NCBI GenBank assembly: GCA_033439265.1
Contig: JAVTVX010000027.1
Location: forward strand, 7,641,001-7,705,000
From: Dillenia suffruticosa
Taxonomy: Eukaryota > Streptophyta > Magnoliopsida > Dilleniales > Dilleniaceae
Reading direction: 5' to 3'
Length of the DNA: 64,000 nucleotides
Each line of letters opens with the position of its first letter. Position 1 is the first letter of the stretch. Made by a program: the position numbers and the translations under genes. The notes below the pieces were generated by a model. The model saw only the letters and a program-made list of their open reading frames with translations. It did no database searches and was not told where the DNA came from. Below are positions 1 to 11,139 of the stretch, piece by piece.

Positions 1-1209
1 ATAACAAGATCGTAGCCATCCACGCTGCAATGGGAGGTGGTACTGGCCTCAATTATTTCCAGAAGAAGTTTCCCGATCGATGCTTTGATGTGGGTATAGC
101 TGAGCAACATGCTGTGACATTCGCAGCAGGGTTAGCTGCTGAAGGCCTCAAGCCATTCTGTGCCATTTACTCATCATTCCTGCAACGTGGTTACGATCAG
201 GTAAACTATTCCTTATAAAAGGAATTGACATAAAATTATTGTGCTTTTCCTCCACTATTAATCCCCAAAGTTTGGATACTAATAATTTTCTTCATGACCG
301 GAAATATAGGTTGTACATGATGTAGACCTTCAGAAATTACCTGTACGCTTTGCCATGGACAGAGCAGGCTTAGTGGGTGCAGATGGACCCACTCACTGTG
401 GAGCATTTGATATCACATACATGGCGTGCTTGCCTAACATGATTGTAATGGCACCATCTGATGAAGCCGAACTTATGCACATGGTTGCCACTGCAGCTGC
501 AATTGATGACAGACCTAGCTGCTTCAGGTTCCCAAGAGGCAACGGAGTTGGGACAATTCTTCCTCCTGATAACAAAGGGACTCCTCTTGAGGTTGGCACA
601 AAATATTTGACCAACTTAAAAGTTGCTATAATGGAATCTAAACCCGATATTATTAACATGTCCATTTTATATCTGATGCTGGACAGATTGGAAAGGGAAG
701 GATATTGATGGAGGGCTCCCGCGTTGCTATTCTGGGATATGGTTCTATTGTTCAGCAGTGTATTGAGGCTGCAAACTTGCTCAAAGCCCAGGACATTTCA
801 ATTACATTGGCTGATGCTAGGTTTTGCAAACCTCTAGACACAGAGCTCATCAAGAGATTAGCTCTTGAACACGAGATCCTGATTACTGTTGAGGAAGGTT
901 CTATTGGAGGGTTTGGATCTCATGTTTCTCAATATCTTAGCTTAAATGGCTATCTGGATGGACCTCTCAAGGTGATTGCCAAGACTATAGTCTTCTAATG
1001 TATCATTGGTCTTGATTATTAGTTTTAGTCTATATTATAGCTTTGTGTGTTAATTTCTGCAGATGAGATCGATGGTGCTTCCCGATAGATACATTGATCA
1101 CGGAGCACCCCAAGATCAACTTGAAGAAGCAGGGCTCTCTTCCAAGCATATCTTTGGAACCGTATTATCTCTTCTTGGAAAACCAAAGGAAGCTCTTCAA
1201 TTCATGTAA
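1..1209 (+). CDS. DXS: 1-deoxy-D-xylulose-5-phosphate synthase, C-terminal 303 codons (four exons)
   Basis: DXS condenses pyruvate and glyceraldehyde 3-phosphate with thiamine diphosphate, the first step of the plastid MEP isoprenoid pathway. Exons are 1-200, 310-591, 687-971 and 1063-1209. The three introns (201-309, 592-686, 972-1062) are GT-AG, and all junctions fall between codons. The stop is TAA at 1207-1209. Visible motifs are GIAEQHAV, carrying the glutamate that activates the cofactor in this family, [18 protein letters not shown] in the transketolase pyrimidine-binding domain, and [12 protein letters not shown] and [14 protein letters not shown] in the C-terminal domain. Plant DXS is about 720 residues, so the transit peptide and N-terminal domain lie before the window. 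The C-terminal wording ([25 protein letters not shown]) resembles type 2 plant DXS more than type 1; that is inference. No lesion is seen. Confidence 0.96.
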
Positions 1210-1847
1210 ACAGTCAATAAAGTAGTATACAACTCTACCATTGTTAAATTCATTTATCTCTTTCAAAGAAGGGTTTTGTTAGCTGTCTGGATGGGATGAG
1301 AATTTGTGATGGTTCCACGAGGAAAACATCATTTGAAAATTTCAAATCCTGATCCCTACCTTCCCTTTCACTCATTACTAGATAACCCAGTTAAGGGTCT
1401 GAAATGTATCAGAGGATATTATATTTTTGTATATTCTGATTGTCTATATTAATGGAGATCATATGAGACATCAAGTAATAACAAGATATCAAAAGGTTCC
1501 TTGAAATAAACAACCTCTACGATACCAATTTTCTCTTATTTTCTGTTTGATTTAATGTCAATATTAACACAATGATCCAGACGAGCACAATGCTTTCCAA
1601 ACGATATCGTCCAAAAACCAATTTTGAATAGAAACTGTAGAAAGTACCGACAAACTTGGTCCTTGCTTGTATGATCTTGGTACCGAGTCACATGGATCAG
1701 CCATTTAGCAGTAGTTAGTGATGCAGGACACCAAACGAGTTCAATTTGAGACCCTAAACAATAAGTCACACTGCAGATTTTGAACACAAATAGCTGGAAG
1801 TGGTTGAAAGGGCTTTGGATTGAACATGAACTTGTGAATAGGAATCA
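1210..1847. other. DXS 3' flank and intergenic spacer
   Basis: This stretch follows the DXS stop codon. An AATAAA poly(A)-signal-like hexamer lies at 1216-1221, close behind the stop, so the 3' UTR may be short. The rest, up to the stop of the convergent minus-strand PPR pseudogene at 1848, shows no supported gene. Open frames on the minus strand between 1536 and 1971 run out of frame with the DYW domain or are chance. Confidence 0.6.
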
Positions 1848-2022
1848 CTAGTAATCTCCACAAGAACACAACCCATCTCTGAAATGATGAAATCTCTTTG
1901 AATCTCTGGCAATTATCTCTCTCCCAACAACTTTTGAGCGCAGCTTTATACATGTGTGACAATCCCCGCAAACTCTAAGATTCTCGAGTATTCTTATAGG
2001 GGTTCGCTTTCCACCACGCAAT
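1848..2022 (-). pseudogene. PPR-DYW editing factor, 3' piece: end of the DYW domain
   Basis: Read on the minus strand from 2022, the frame gives [20 protein letters not shown], then the zinc-binding HTC and [17 protein letters not shown] segments, and ends CSCGDY followed by TAG at 1848-1850. DYW domains are cytidine deaminase-like domains of plant organelle C-to-U RNA editing factors. They normally end Asp-Tyr-Trp. Here the Trp codon is a stop, so the last residue is missing, which fits a TGG to TAG change. The piece joins in frame with 7927-8567 once copia element 1 and one copy of its gcaat duplication are ignored. It is the 3' end of a gene broken by two LTR insertions and other lesions. 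Confidence 0.9.
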
Positions 2023-2283
2023 TGTTGAAGAATGATTCAAAGATTGTGGTCCTTATCTAGGAAGTTGATTTATTATTATTTATTATTTAATTTATTGAAT
2101 GAGTTAATTAAGTTTGTCATTTTCTTCTCTTTAGTGGGTTCACGTCCTACTTTTTCTCTATATAGTTGAGATCATGGGGTCTTCAATTTCTTTTGTAAGC
2201 CTATATATAGGCACCTATTGAAGCTAATAAAAAGTAGCACTTTCAACAAGTTGCCTCTAGCAAATTTCGTTCTCTTCCCAACA
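2023..2283 (+). repeat. 5' LTR of copia element 1
   Basis: This is a 261-bp TG...CA repeat matching 7654-7926. It contains a TATA-like ctatatatagg at 2201-2211, the likely transcription signal of the element. Confidence 0.95.
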
Positions 2284-2287
2284 AAAG

Positions 2288-2299
2288 TGGTATCAGAGC
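2288..2299 (+). promoter_or_regulatory. Primer-binding site of element 1
   Basis: TGGTATCAGAGC lies 4 bp after the 5' LTR. It is the standard plant primer site complementary to the 3' end of initiator tRNA-Met. Confidence 0.95.
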
Positions 2300-2362
2300 A
2301 AAAAAGTGACTTGGTGAGTGAAAATCCTTAGTGAGTGATAAACACGATTGAGTGGAAAGACA

Positions 2363-3215
2363 ATGGCAGTCAATGGTAATTCCATGAGTGTTTCTCAACC
2401 TCTCATTCCCATCTTCAAAGGAGAGTGCTATGAGTTTTGGAGTATCAAAACGAAGACTATTCAAATCTCAAGACCTCTAGGATTTGGTAGAGAGTGGCTA
2501 TGACAACAAAGACACAGATGAAGCTCGATTACGGGACAACAAGAAAAAAGATTCAAAGGCATTGTTCTTCCTTCAACAAGCAGTTCATGACACAATTTTC
2601 TCTAGAATTGCAATGGCCACCACTTCAAAGGAGGCTTGAGAAATGCTGCAAAAAGAATTCCAAGGCTCATCAAAGGTAATAGAGGTGAAACTTCAGATTC
2701 TCAGAAAAGAGTTTGAGGCTTTGCTTATGAAGGGCAATGAAACATTGCAAGATTTTTTGTCTAGAGTAATTTCCATTGTCAGACAAATGAGAACTTAAGG
2801 AAAAAAAATTTCTGATGCTATCATTGTTTCTAAAGTTCTGCGGAGTTTGACTCCCTACTATGATTCTATAGTCACAACAATTGAGGAGAGTAAGGATCTC
2901 TCTGTTCTTTCTTTTGATGAACTAATGGGTTCTCTACAAGCTCATGAGGCAAGGCGTAACAGATCGGTCGACAAAAATGAAGAAAAGGCATTCCAAGCTT
3001 CTCAAATGAAGGGGGAGATGGATAAAAAAGAAGACTTTACAGGAAGAGGACATGGAAAAGGAGGCTTTCGTGGCAGAGGAAGAGGAAGAGGACGTTTTGA
3101 TGGGCAAGAAAAGCAATCTGTTGGGGAGCAGAAATGGAACAGAAGCTCTATTTAGTGCCATAATTGCAAAAATTTTGGGCATGTAAAGGCATATTGTAGG
3201 CAAGGCTCATAGGCA
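2363..3215 (+). pseudogene. Element 1 gag (UBN2 type) with CCHC zinc knuckle
   Basis: Gag forms the particle that packages retrotransposon RNA. The likely start is ATG at 2363. The frame breaks near 2500, continues in another frame over the UBN2-like region (SKVLRSLTPYYDSIVTTIEE near 2850), passes an Arg/Gly-rich stretch at 3040-3110, and reaches a zinc knuckle CHNCKNFGHVKAYC at about 3157-3198. A TAG at 3153-3155 just before the knuckle fits a former CAG codon. At least one frameshift and several stops make it non-functional. Confidence 0.85.
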
Positions 3216-3221
3216 AACTAT

Positions 3222-4500
3222 GTGGAAGAAGAAAATGTGGAAAGTAAGTTATTTTTGGTTTACTCTCATTCTAATGATGTTGAAAATGGTGTTTGGTTTT
3301 TGGATAGAGGTTGTTCAAACCACATGACTGGCAATAGATTATTGTTTAAAGAGTTTGATGAGACTCAAAAGATTCTGGTCAGACTTGGAGATAATAAGCA
3401 AATTCAAGTTGAAGGCAAAGGCACAGTTGCTATTAAGACTAGTAATGGTAAAGTAAAATTGCTTTACAATGTTTTCTTTGTTCCTAATCTGGCGTATAGT
3501 TTGTTGAATATTGGGCAATTGATGGCCGGTGGTTATGCAATTTCACTGGATAGTCAATTTTTAGTGTACAGATGACAGAAAACAAGATGTTTCCACTTAG
3601 AATCTCTAACGTGAAAAATCAAGCTCTTATTGCTAGTGTGAAAATGAGTCCAAAAGGTGGTACTTGAGATATGGACATCTCAATATCAAAGGCTTGTAGC
3701 TTTTAAGTCAAAAAGGTATGGTCATAAGATTACCTCAAATTAGTTCTCTTGACTTATGTAAAGGGTGTATTTATGGGAAGCAGACAAGAAAGCCTTTTTC
3801 AAGTGGACAATCTTGGAGAGCTTCTGAATGCCTGGAGCTGATTCATGCTGATTTATGTGGGCCTATGAGAACGACATCACTTGGTGGAAGTAAATATTTT
3901 TTACTCTTTACTGATGACTATAGTCGAATGAGTTGGGTGTATTTTCTAACAGAGAAGTCAGATGCCTTTGAAAACTTCAGAAAATTCAAGGCACTTGTGG
4001 AAAAGCAAAAAGGTACTTTTATAAAGAATTTTCGCACAGATCAAGGTGGTGAATTTTTATCTAAAGAATTTTCTCATTTTTGTGAAGAAAATGACATTCG
4101 CAGGGAGTTGACGGCACCTTATACACCGTAGCAAAATAGTGTGACAGAATGGAAGAATTGAATCGTTGTGGAAATGGCTAGAGGCTTGCTAAATGCTAGA
4201 GGACTTCCAAATCATTTTTAGGCTGAAGCTGTTGCAACATTTGGTTACTTGCTGAATATTTCTCCAACAAGGGCTATCTTGAATCAAACACCATATGAGG
4301 CATGGCGAGATAGAAGACCATCGGTAATCCACTCAAGAATTTTTTGTTGTATTTCCTATGCTTTGGTAAACTCTCAAGTTCATCACAAACTTGAGGATAA
4401 ATCTGAAAAATGCATTTTTGTTGGGTATTGCAATCGGTCCAAAGCATATCGGTTATATAACCCTATTAGTGGCAAAGTAATTATAAGGAGAGATGTAGTT
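3222..4500 (+). pseudogene. Element 1 protease and integrase
   Basis: The protease region reads WFLDRGCSNHMTG where copia proteases have Asp-Ser/Thr-Gly; the middle residue is Arg, so the active site is broken. The pre-integrase zinc region (CKGC) is near 3760. The integrase core follows with HADLCGP, FTDDYSRMSWVYF and RTDQGGEF, carrying two of the catalytic Asp residues. TAG at 4129-4131 (former Gln) and 4219-4221 (former Trp) interrupt the core. Normally the protease cuts the polyprotein and the integrase inserts the DNA copy. Confidence 0.85.
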
Positions 4501-5255
4501 TTTGATGAAGATGCAAGCTGGAATTGGAATGGAGAAGATGAAGTAACTCATGTTCAGATTTCAACAGAGAATGAGACTTTAACAACTGAAGAACCAACTC
4601 CAATAGCTCCAACAGACTCTTCTGCTCATTTTGAATCTCCAACCTTCTCACCATCAATATCAAAAAGCAACAGTTTATCATTCTTACAAGAATCTTTTGA
4701 TGAAACACCTCCAAAGAAATTTAGATCTTTGAGAGAGATCTATGAATCTTGTCGATTTGCTCTTTTTGTTGCAGATCCTATAACCTTTAAAGAATCAGTG
4801 ATAAAAGAAGAATGGCATAACGCAATGCAAAAAGAATTGGCAGCAATCCAAAAAAATGAAATATAGGAGATAGTTGATCTACCTGCAGCCAAGAGTGCAA
4901 TTGGTCTCAAGTGGATGCTCAAAACAAAATATCATGCTGATGGAACCATTCAAAAGCACAAAGCACGGCTCATGGTCAAAGGCTATTCACAGCAACAATG
5001 TATTGATTACGAAGAAACATTCTCTCCGGTTGCTCAATTCAAAATTGTGAGAATTGTTTTAGCCTTGGCTGCACAACTACATTGGTCTGTTTACCAATTT
5101 GATGTCAAATCAGCGCTCTTAAATGGAGACTTGCAAGAAGAGGTTTATGTCACTCAACCTGAAGGATTCGTTGTCGAAGGCGAGGAGACAAAGGTGTACA
5201 AGTTAAAAAAGGCACTCTATGGGCTAAAGCAAACTCCAAGGGCATGGTACAACAA
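4501..5255 (+). pseudogene. Element 1 reverse transcriptase, 5' part
   Basis: Copia-type reverse transcriptase (RVT_2) is recognised by KARLMVKGYSQQ, DYEETFSPVAQFKIVRIVLA, QFDVKSALLNGDLQEEVYV and KALYGLKQTPRAWYN. TAG at 4864-4866 replaces a Trp codon. The frame runs to 5255, where a solo LTR begins, and resumes in frame at 6621 after the duplicated aacaa. Confidence 0.88.
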
Positions 5256-6620
5256 TGATAATGCACAAATTGTCATTTTTATTGTTGATATTATGATTTG
5301 ATTTTGGATTGGTTAGTATCCTAATAATTGTTTTTATGGCCTTTTTATTTTTAGGGATCAAAAAATGGAGATTGGATCAAAATGGGTTTAAAGAGACATT
5401 TTTGGAACTAAATGGTTCAAAATATCAATTAGGCTTACAAAGGAAAAGAAAAAATATCAAAAAGTGGAAGATTTTATTTTAGGAATTTTTACTTTAAGTA
5501 AAAATTGTTGTTATGAGTAAAATTTCTAAATTTTCCTATTTTGGTGGATTTTTTTCCTATTATTTTGGAAGAATCTTGGAGACCTAGAGCATTAAAAAAA
5601 GGACTCTCCTCATTAGCCCTAGAAGGCACTATTCATGTTACTGTTCATGGCACTATTCATATATATATTCACAAGTGCTGTGGCGGCTACATTCATCTCT
5701 TTTTAGGTTTAGGTTTTATTTTTTTCTTTTTCTTTGAAGAATATTGTTTTTTCTTTTATTCTTTCTTTTGTTTATTCTCAAGAATATGGTCACCATGAGT
5801 GTTTAATTTTTTTAATTCTAATTCAAGGGGAACTTTAATCGATTGTTCTTCGTTATGACGTTATGTTCTTAATTTAATTTCTTGCCCTTTTATTCAAGTA
5901 TTCGTAGATTCTTGATTTATTTTTAGGGAAATCTAATATTGGTTAATTTGACAATTTAATTCAATATTAGTTTTCCTATTGCTATCCAGAATTTCAGTGA
6001 TCCATAATTGTCATGAATGAATGGTACAAGTAGCAAATAGGTTATTTATGTTTATGGGTCGTTGCCGATATTCATTTTACCCTAAGGAATCGATGAAACA
6101 AAATCGAATAATTGTACGACTATCCTGGTTATTTGTATTTTGATTTAACAATTTTCACAGAATTTAATACTGTCATTATTTGATATGGAACGCTATCGTA
6201 CCTAGTCGATTAATGATAAGTTTTGATTAGATGTTGGGTCTGTTCAATTATTTTAGAAAAACGTAAAATTTATTATGACTATCCTAATAGATCTAAGGTT
6301 AAATGTTTGAATTGCAAGAATAATATTTTCAACCAATGATCAATAAGACAATCGAATATAAGAACTCTTGGATCGGAATTTGGTAAATTGAATTTCTTCT
6401 TTAAATTTTAGTATTTTTGCATATTTGATTTGTCTTTTAATTTTAGCTATTTAATTTTTGATTTAGAAATTTATTTTATAAACCCTCCATTTTATTTTGA
6501 CATTTACTAAGGAGTTAAGTTAACATAGTTCCCTTGGGATTCGACCTGGTAACCACTATTGCTACAGTTTGTTGCATTGGGGAAATCAGTATTAATTTGA
6601 GAGTTTCGACAACCCGACCA
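5256..6620. mobile_element. Solo LTR inserted in element 1
   Basis: This 1365-bp block starts TGATAATGCAC, ends CCCGACCA, and is flanked by aacaa at 5251-5255 and 6621-6625. Removing it restores the reverse transcriptase frame. It has no coding capacity and TG...CA ends, as expected for a solo LTR left by recombination between two LTRs. The length and the 3' region (ttgggattcgacctggtaac) suggest a Ty3/gypsy-type element, but the family is not determined and no second copy is in the window. Confidence 0.88.
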
Positions 6621-7000
6621 AACAAGATTGATGGCTACTTTTGTCAACATGGGTTCAAAAGAAGTGAAATTTAGCCCACTCTCTATGTGAAGAAGCAAGA
6701 TGATGATTTTATTGTTGTTTGACGATATTATATATATGGGCTCCTTTGATTCTCTTGTGGGTGATTTTAAGTATAATATGATGAAGAAATTTGAGATATC
6801 AGATATGGGTCTATTGCATTATTTTCTTGGTCTTGAAATGAAGCAAGGAGTTGATGGGATATTTATTTCACAAAGGAAATATACAATAGATCTTCTCTCA
6901 AGGTTCAACCTGCTTAACTGTAAACTAGCCACTACGCCCATGAATATAAATGAGAAGCTACAACTTGAAGATGGTACATAGAAGGCAAATGCAAAAAATT
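6621..7000 (+). pseudogene. Element 1 reverse transcriptase, 3' part
   Basis: The frame resumes with the segment following AWYN. The catalytic YVDD box is reduced to FDD (near 6718-6726) by a small deletion and frameshift. KFEISDMGLLHYFLGLEMKQ and the thumb region then follow. A TAG at 6979-6981 fits a former Gln codon. Confidence 0.85.
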
Positions 7001-7008
7001 TTAGAAGC

Positions 7009-7645
7009 TTGGTTGGAGGTTTGATTTACTTGACTCACACTAGGCCAGATATTGCTTACTCTGTGGGAGTAATTTCTAGGTTCATGCAAAATCCCACAAA
7101 GCATTATTTTGGGTCAGCAAAAACGATCTTGAGATATGTTGCTGGAATGGTGAATTATGGGATTAGGTACACCCAAGTTTCTAACTTCAGTCTCTGTGGA
7201 TTTATTGATAGTGATTGGGCGAGTTCAATAGATAATCGAAAAAGCACATTAGCTAGTGTTTTTAGTCTTGGGTCAGGAGCAGTCACATGGAGTTCAAAGA
7301 AGCAAGCTACAACAACACTATCCTCTTCAAAAGTAGAGTACAGCTTGTCCAGCAATTTGGCTTAGAAGAATTCTTGTAGATCTTCACCAAAAGCAAGAAG
7401 ATGCAATAGGGATTTTCTGTGATAACAAGGCAACAATTGCAATGACAAAAAATCTAGCTTTCCATGGGAGGACGAAGTATATCGACATTCGCTTACATTT
7501 TATCCGAGACTTGGTTGCAAATGGTGAAATTATGTTGAAGCAATGCACCACACATGAACACGTGGCAAATATTCTTACAAAATCACTTCCAAGAGATAAG
7601 TTCGTCTACTTCAGGTCACGTCTCAGAGTTTCTGATTTTGAATCA
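7009..7645 (+). pseudogene. Element 1 RNase H
   Basis: Copia RNase H is recognised by RPDIAYSVGVISRFM, GFIDSDWASSIDNRKS, TWSSKKQATTTLSSSKVEY, then after a frameshift near 7360 FCDNKATIAMTKNLAFHGRT and HEHVANILTKSLPRDKF. It degrades RNA in the RNA-DNA hybrid during replication. The catalytic Asp of SDW and CDN are present; the usual Glu region (SSAEAEY) reads SSKVEY. Confidence 0.85.
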
Positions 7646-7646
7646 T

Positions 7647-7653
7647 GGGGGAG
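7647..7653 (+). promoter_or_regulatory. Polypurine tract of element 1
   Basis: gggggag lies immediately before the 3' LTR, the plus-strand primer position in LTR elements. Confidence 0.85.
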
Positions 7654-7926
7654 TGTTGAAGAATAATTCAAAAATTGTGATCCTTATCTAGGAAGTTGGT
7701 TTATTATTATTTATTATTTAATTCATTGAATGGGTTAATTAAGTTTGTCATTTTCTTCTCTTACGTGGGTTCACGTCTTTGCTTTTTCTTTATATAGTTG
7801 AGATCATGGGGTAAACTCTATTGCTTTAGTTTCTTTTGTAAGCCTATATATAGGCACCTGTTGAAGCTAAAAAAAAGTAGCACTTTCAACAAGTTACCTC
7901 TAGCAAATTTCGTCCTCTTCCCAACA
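7654..7926 (+). repeat. 3' LTR of copia element 1
   Basis: This 273-bp TG...CA repeat matches 2023-2283 with many substitutions and small indels, so the insertion is not recent. Confidence 0.95.
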
Positions 7927-8567
7927 GCAATAGTAAAGCAAAAGAAATAGCAAGGTTCTCGTTGTGATAAAAAAGTGACTTTTCCTTTTCGTATTTATCC
8001 AAGGACTGTAATTTAAATCTTGTGTCAGGAACATAATCCAATTCATTAACCCTCTCCATTGATTCCTCCAACTTTTCATATATTTCTTGAGATCTAGGGT
8101 GATGAGACCAATCTCCAGCAATGAAAGAATGAACCTCATTATCTATATCAACCCAACTTATCGTTGGATTCTTCTTCAGTTTCTTCTCTCTCATTGAGCT
8201 TTTCATCTCAATTACTTGCCTCCAATTACCAGTTGAAGCATAAAGATTTGACATTAGAACATATGTTCCCTCATCTCTAGGATCAAGCTCGAGCACTCTG
8301 TCCATGTCTTTCTTTGGCTTCTCAACTTCTTCATGATTTCTACATGCACTTAAAAGAGCATTCTCTACAGAACCACATCTGGACTTTTGACCTGAAAAAT
8401 CATTGTTTCAGCCTCTTGAAGTCTCCCAGCAAGCCCAAGCAGATCAACCATACAAGAATAGTGATCTTCGGTCAATTCAACATCAGCATTGCTCATCATG
8501 GCAGCGAAGATGTTTCTGCCTTCTTCAACCAACCCAATATTGTTGCACGCAGAGTGAATGCTCAAGA
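7927..8567 (-). pseudogene. PPR-DYW editing factor, middle piece: last PPR motifs, E region, start of DYW
   Basis: Read from 8567 downward, the frame gives NNIGLVEEGRNIFAAM, DHYSCMVDLLGLAGRLQEAE and SPDVVL, then after a stop and one-base frameshift near 8363 ALLSACRNHEE. E/E+ motifs follow (LELDPRDEGTYVLMSNLYAS, NPTISWVDIDNEVHSFIAGD) and the DYW start FYHNENLAISFALLL. The family binds organelle transcripts and directs C-to-U editing. The 5' side joins in frame to 18152-19222 when copia element 2 is ignored, and the 3' side to 1848-2022 when element 1 is ignored. Confidence 0.92.
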
Positions 8568-8841
8568 TGCTGAGTGGTGCTCCAAAATTGGTGGAACAAA
8601 TTTCTATTTTAAGTTAAGCAGGTTTAATTTTACCGAGTCAATAGCATGTTTGTTTTTAGTTGGAGAGTTATGTGTTAGTAGACCATGTTTTCAACTCTCT
8701 TTGTTTAGTTGCTTAAATTTAATGTTATTCTATTGAACGTAAACCTATATAATAGGTCTTGTCATTTTTATTAGATCTGAAATAAAGAAAATATTCCCTG
8801 GTTTTGTTATCTTGCTTTCATTTCTAGTATTCTCTCCAACA
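8568..8841 (+). repeat. 5' LTR of copia element 2
   Basis: This 274-bp repeat begins TGCTGAG (TGTTGAG in the 3' copy) and ends CCAACA. It matches 17901-18151. Confidence 0.93.
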
Positions 8842-8847
8842 ACATTT

Positions 8848-8859
8848 TAGTATCAGAGC
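8848..8859 (+). promoter_or_regulatory. Primer-binding site of element 2
   Basis: TAGTATCAGAGC follows the LTR by 6 bp. It differs by one base from the initiator tRNA-Met primer site TGGTATCAGAGC. Confidence 0.85.
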
Positions 8860-9019
8860 ATTGAAAGAGAGGAAAACACAGGGTAGTGGTTTTTTTTTTT
8901 TTCTTTATTTTGCTTTCATCCAAGTCAGTTCACAAACTAGGCAATCAAAAAGGGGACAGTAAAAAGGTGAGAAAGAGAGAGGTTACTTGACTATCACAAC
9001 AAACTTCGCTAACCCAAAC

Positions 9020-9910
9020 TTGCAGCCCCTAATTTCAATTTTTAAGGGGTCAAAATTATCATTCTCGGAGTCTCCAAAGGAAGACTTTATTCAAGTTTCA
9101 AGAGCTGTGGGATCTCGTTGAAAATAGGTTTGAAGAGTCAAAAGAAAATCGAGAAGAAAAACGTGATGCACGGTTGCAGGAAAATCGTAAAAAGGATGTG
9201 AAAGTCTGTTCTTCACTCAACAGACCCTTGATGATGAGATTTCCCCAAGAATGCAGTAGCTAACACCTCCAAACAAGTATGGGAAATTTTGAAGAAAGGA
9301 TATTGGGCGACAAGAAGATAGTGTTGTCAAATTACTAACTCTTCGTCATAATTTTGAAACTCTATCTATGAGAGAAAAAGAATCCGTGCAAGATTATATG
9401 TCTAGAGTGTTTGGAATAATAAATCACATAAAGTCGTGTGGTGACAGTATAAGCAATCAAGTTGTTGTGGGTAAGGTTTTGAGGAGTTTAACTCCAAAAT
9501 TTAATCATGTTGTTGTTGTAATTGAAGAGTCAAAGGATTTATCCACTTATTCCTTCAATGAATAGATGAGTTCCCTACTAGCACATGAAGATAGGCTTAA
9601 CAAATCATCTAAAACGGTTGAAGAGAAGGCTTTTCAAGTAAAGGGGAAGTCTTCCTTTAAGTGAAAGTTAGAAAATACAAAAGACCGAGGATATGGAAGA
9701 GGTAGTTATTGTGGTCAAGATTGTGGCCGTAGTAGAGGACAAGGTCAATTTGCTGGTGAACAATAGCAATTCAAGAGCACTATCCAGTACCACTACTGTA
9801 AAAAATATGGGTACAAGGAAGCTGACCATTGGACTAAACGAAAGGAAGAACAAAAGCACACCAACTTTACCAAGAAATTGCAAGAGGAAAGTAACTTGTT
9901 TATCGCTCAC
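9020..9910 (+). pseudogene. Element 2 gag
   Basis: Similarity to the gag of element 1 is clearest at 9368-9565: EKESVQDYMSRVFGIINHIK and SLTPKFNHVVVVIEESKDLS. The zinc-knuckle zone near 9790-9840 is degraded beyond a clear CCHC. Stops occur in every frame before 9368. Confidence 0.75.
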
Positions 9911-9916
9911 TTTCTG

Positions 9917-11110
9917 TAGATGCTATACCAAATGATATTTGGTTTACTAACGGTGGATACTCTAACCACATGTCTGACACAAGGTCATTGTTCAAGCAGC
10001 TTGGCAAATCACAAAAATCAAAAGATTGGCTTAGAAATGACAAGTCAATCAAAGTCAAAGGTCGAGGTACAGTTGCCATCAAAACTTCACGTGGTAATAT
10101 GAAGCTTCTCCATGGTGTGTAGCATATTCCTTACCTAGCTCATAATTTGTTAAGTGTAAGACAATTGATGAGTTGTGGATATTTTGTTCTATTGATTCTT
10201 GTAGCATCCATGATAAAAAAATCAGGTCAAAAAATTGTTAATATTCAAATGCCCTCAAATAGGATGTTTCCGCTTAATGTGTCAATTAGTTGTTAAACGG
10301 TGAATTGATTGCTAAAAAAAAGCAGAGAAGCTAATATGTTGCATTTGAGATATTGTCATTTGAATATAAAAGGGTTACAATTGTTAAGCAATTAAGATAT
10401 GGTGGTTGTTTTACCCAAAATTGATATTGTTGACTTTTGTGAAGGATGTGTATGGAAAACAAAGTAGACAATCATTTCCTATAGGCAAGGCTTGGCAAGC
10501 CTCTACTTATTTTGCATTAGTGCATGTTGATTTGTGTGGTCTCACAAGTATTGAGTCTTTAGGAGGTAATCGATATTGCTTGCTATTCATTGATGATTAT
10601 AGTCGTATGAATTAGGTGTATTTCTTGAAATTTAAATCAGAAGTATTTGACAACTTTAAGATATTTAAGTCTTTTGTGGAGAAGTAAAGTGGGTGTCAAA
10701 TTAAGACTCTTCGAACAGATAGAGGTGGTGGGTTTATGTTACATGAGTTCAACACTTTTAGTGAGGAGATGGTATTCACAAAGTGCTTACAGCACCTTAT
10801 ACACTAGAGAAAATTGGTATAACAGAACAAAAAAAATTGCACTATTGTTGAAATGGGTATAAGTATGATGAGAGCAAGAGGTGTTTTTAAGCAATTTTGG
10901 GCTGAACTTTTACTATAACTATGTACATGCTAAATATTTCACCTACAAAGGTAGTGTATGATCAGATGCCATATGAAGCATGGAAAGGTAACAAACCCAG
11001 GGTAAGCCATTTATGAATTTTTGAATGTATAGCATATGCTTTGGTAAATCAACAGTCACATTGTAAGTTTGAAAAAAAAATTAAAAAGTGTATCTTTGTT
11101 GGTATCCTGT
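9917..11110 (+). pseudogene. Element 2 protease and integrase
   Basis: The protease site reads IWFTNGGYSNHMSDT, having lost the Asp-Ser-Gly triad. The pre-integrase region (FCEGC near 10436) and the integrase core start (HVDLCGL, FIDDYSRMN) are visible at 10406-10615. Frameshifts and stops are frequent beyond. Confidence 0.75.
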
Positions 11111-11139
11111 ATGTGGCAAAGTATTGATTAGCAAGAATA

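Larger units (their letters stand above)
2023..7926 (+). mobile_element. Ty1/copia LTR retrotransposon (element 1), defective
   Basis: The element is bounded by direct LTRs beginning TGTTGAAG and ending CCAACA. It is flanked by a perfect 5-bp target duplication, gcaat, at 2018-2022 and 7927-7931. The order is LTR, primer site, gag, protease, integrase, reverse transcriptase, RNase H, polypurine tract, LTR, which is copia order. It inserted into the DYW domain of a PPR gene on the opposite strand. A 1365-bp solo LTR (5256-6620) sits inside its reverse transcriptase. Many stops, a changed protease site and a damaged reverse transcriptase core show it cannot move by itself. Confidence 0.96.

Noticed and set aside
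393..665. 90-codon minus-strand frame within DXS
   Set aside because: It is antisense to a well-supported exon and has no family resemblance.
1741..1971. 76-codon minus-strand frame
   Set aside because: It reads the DYW-domain DNA in the wrong frame.
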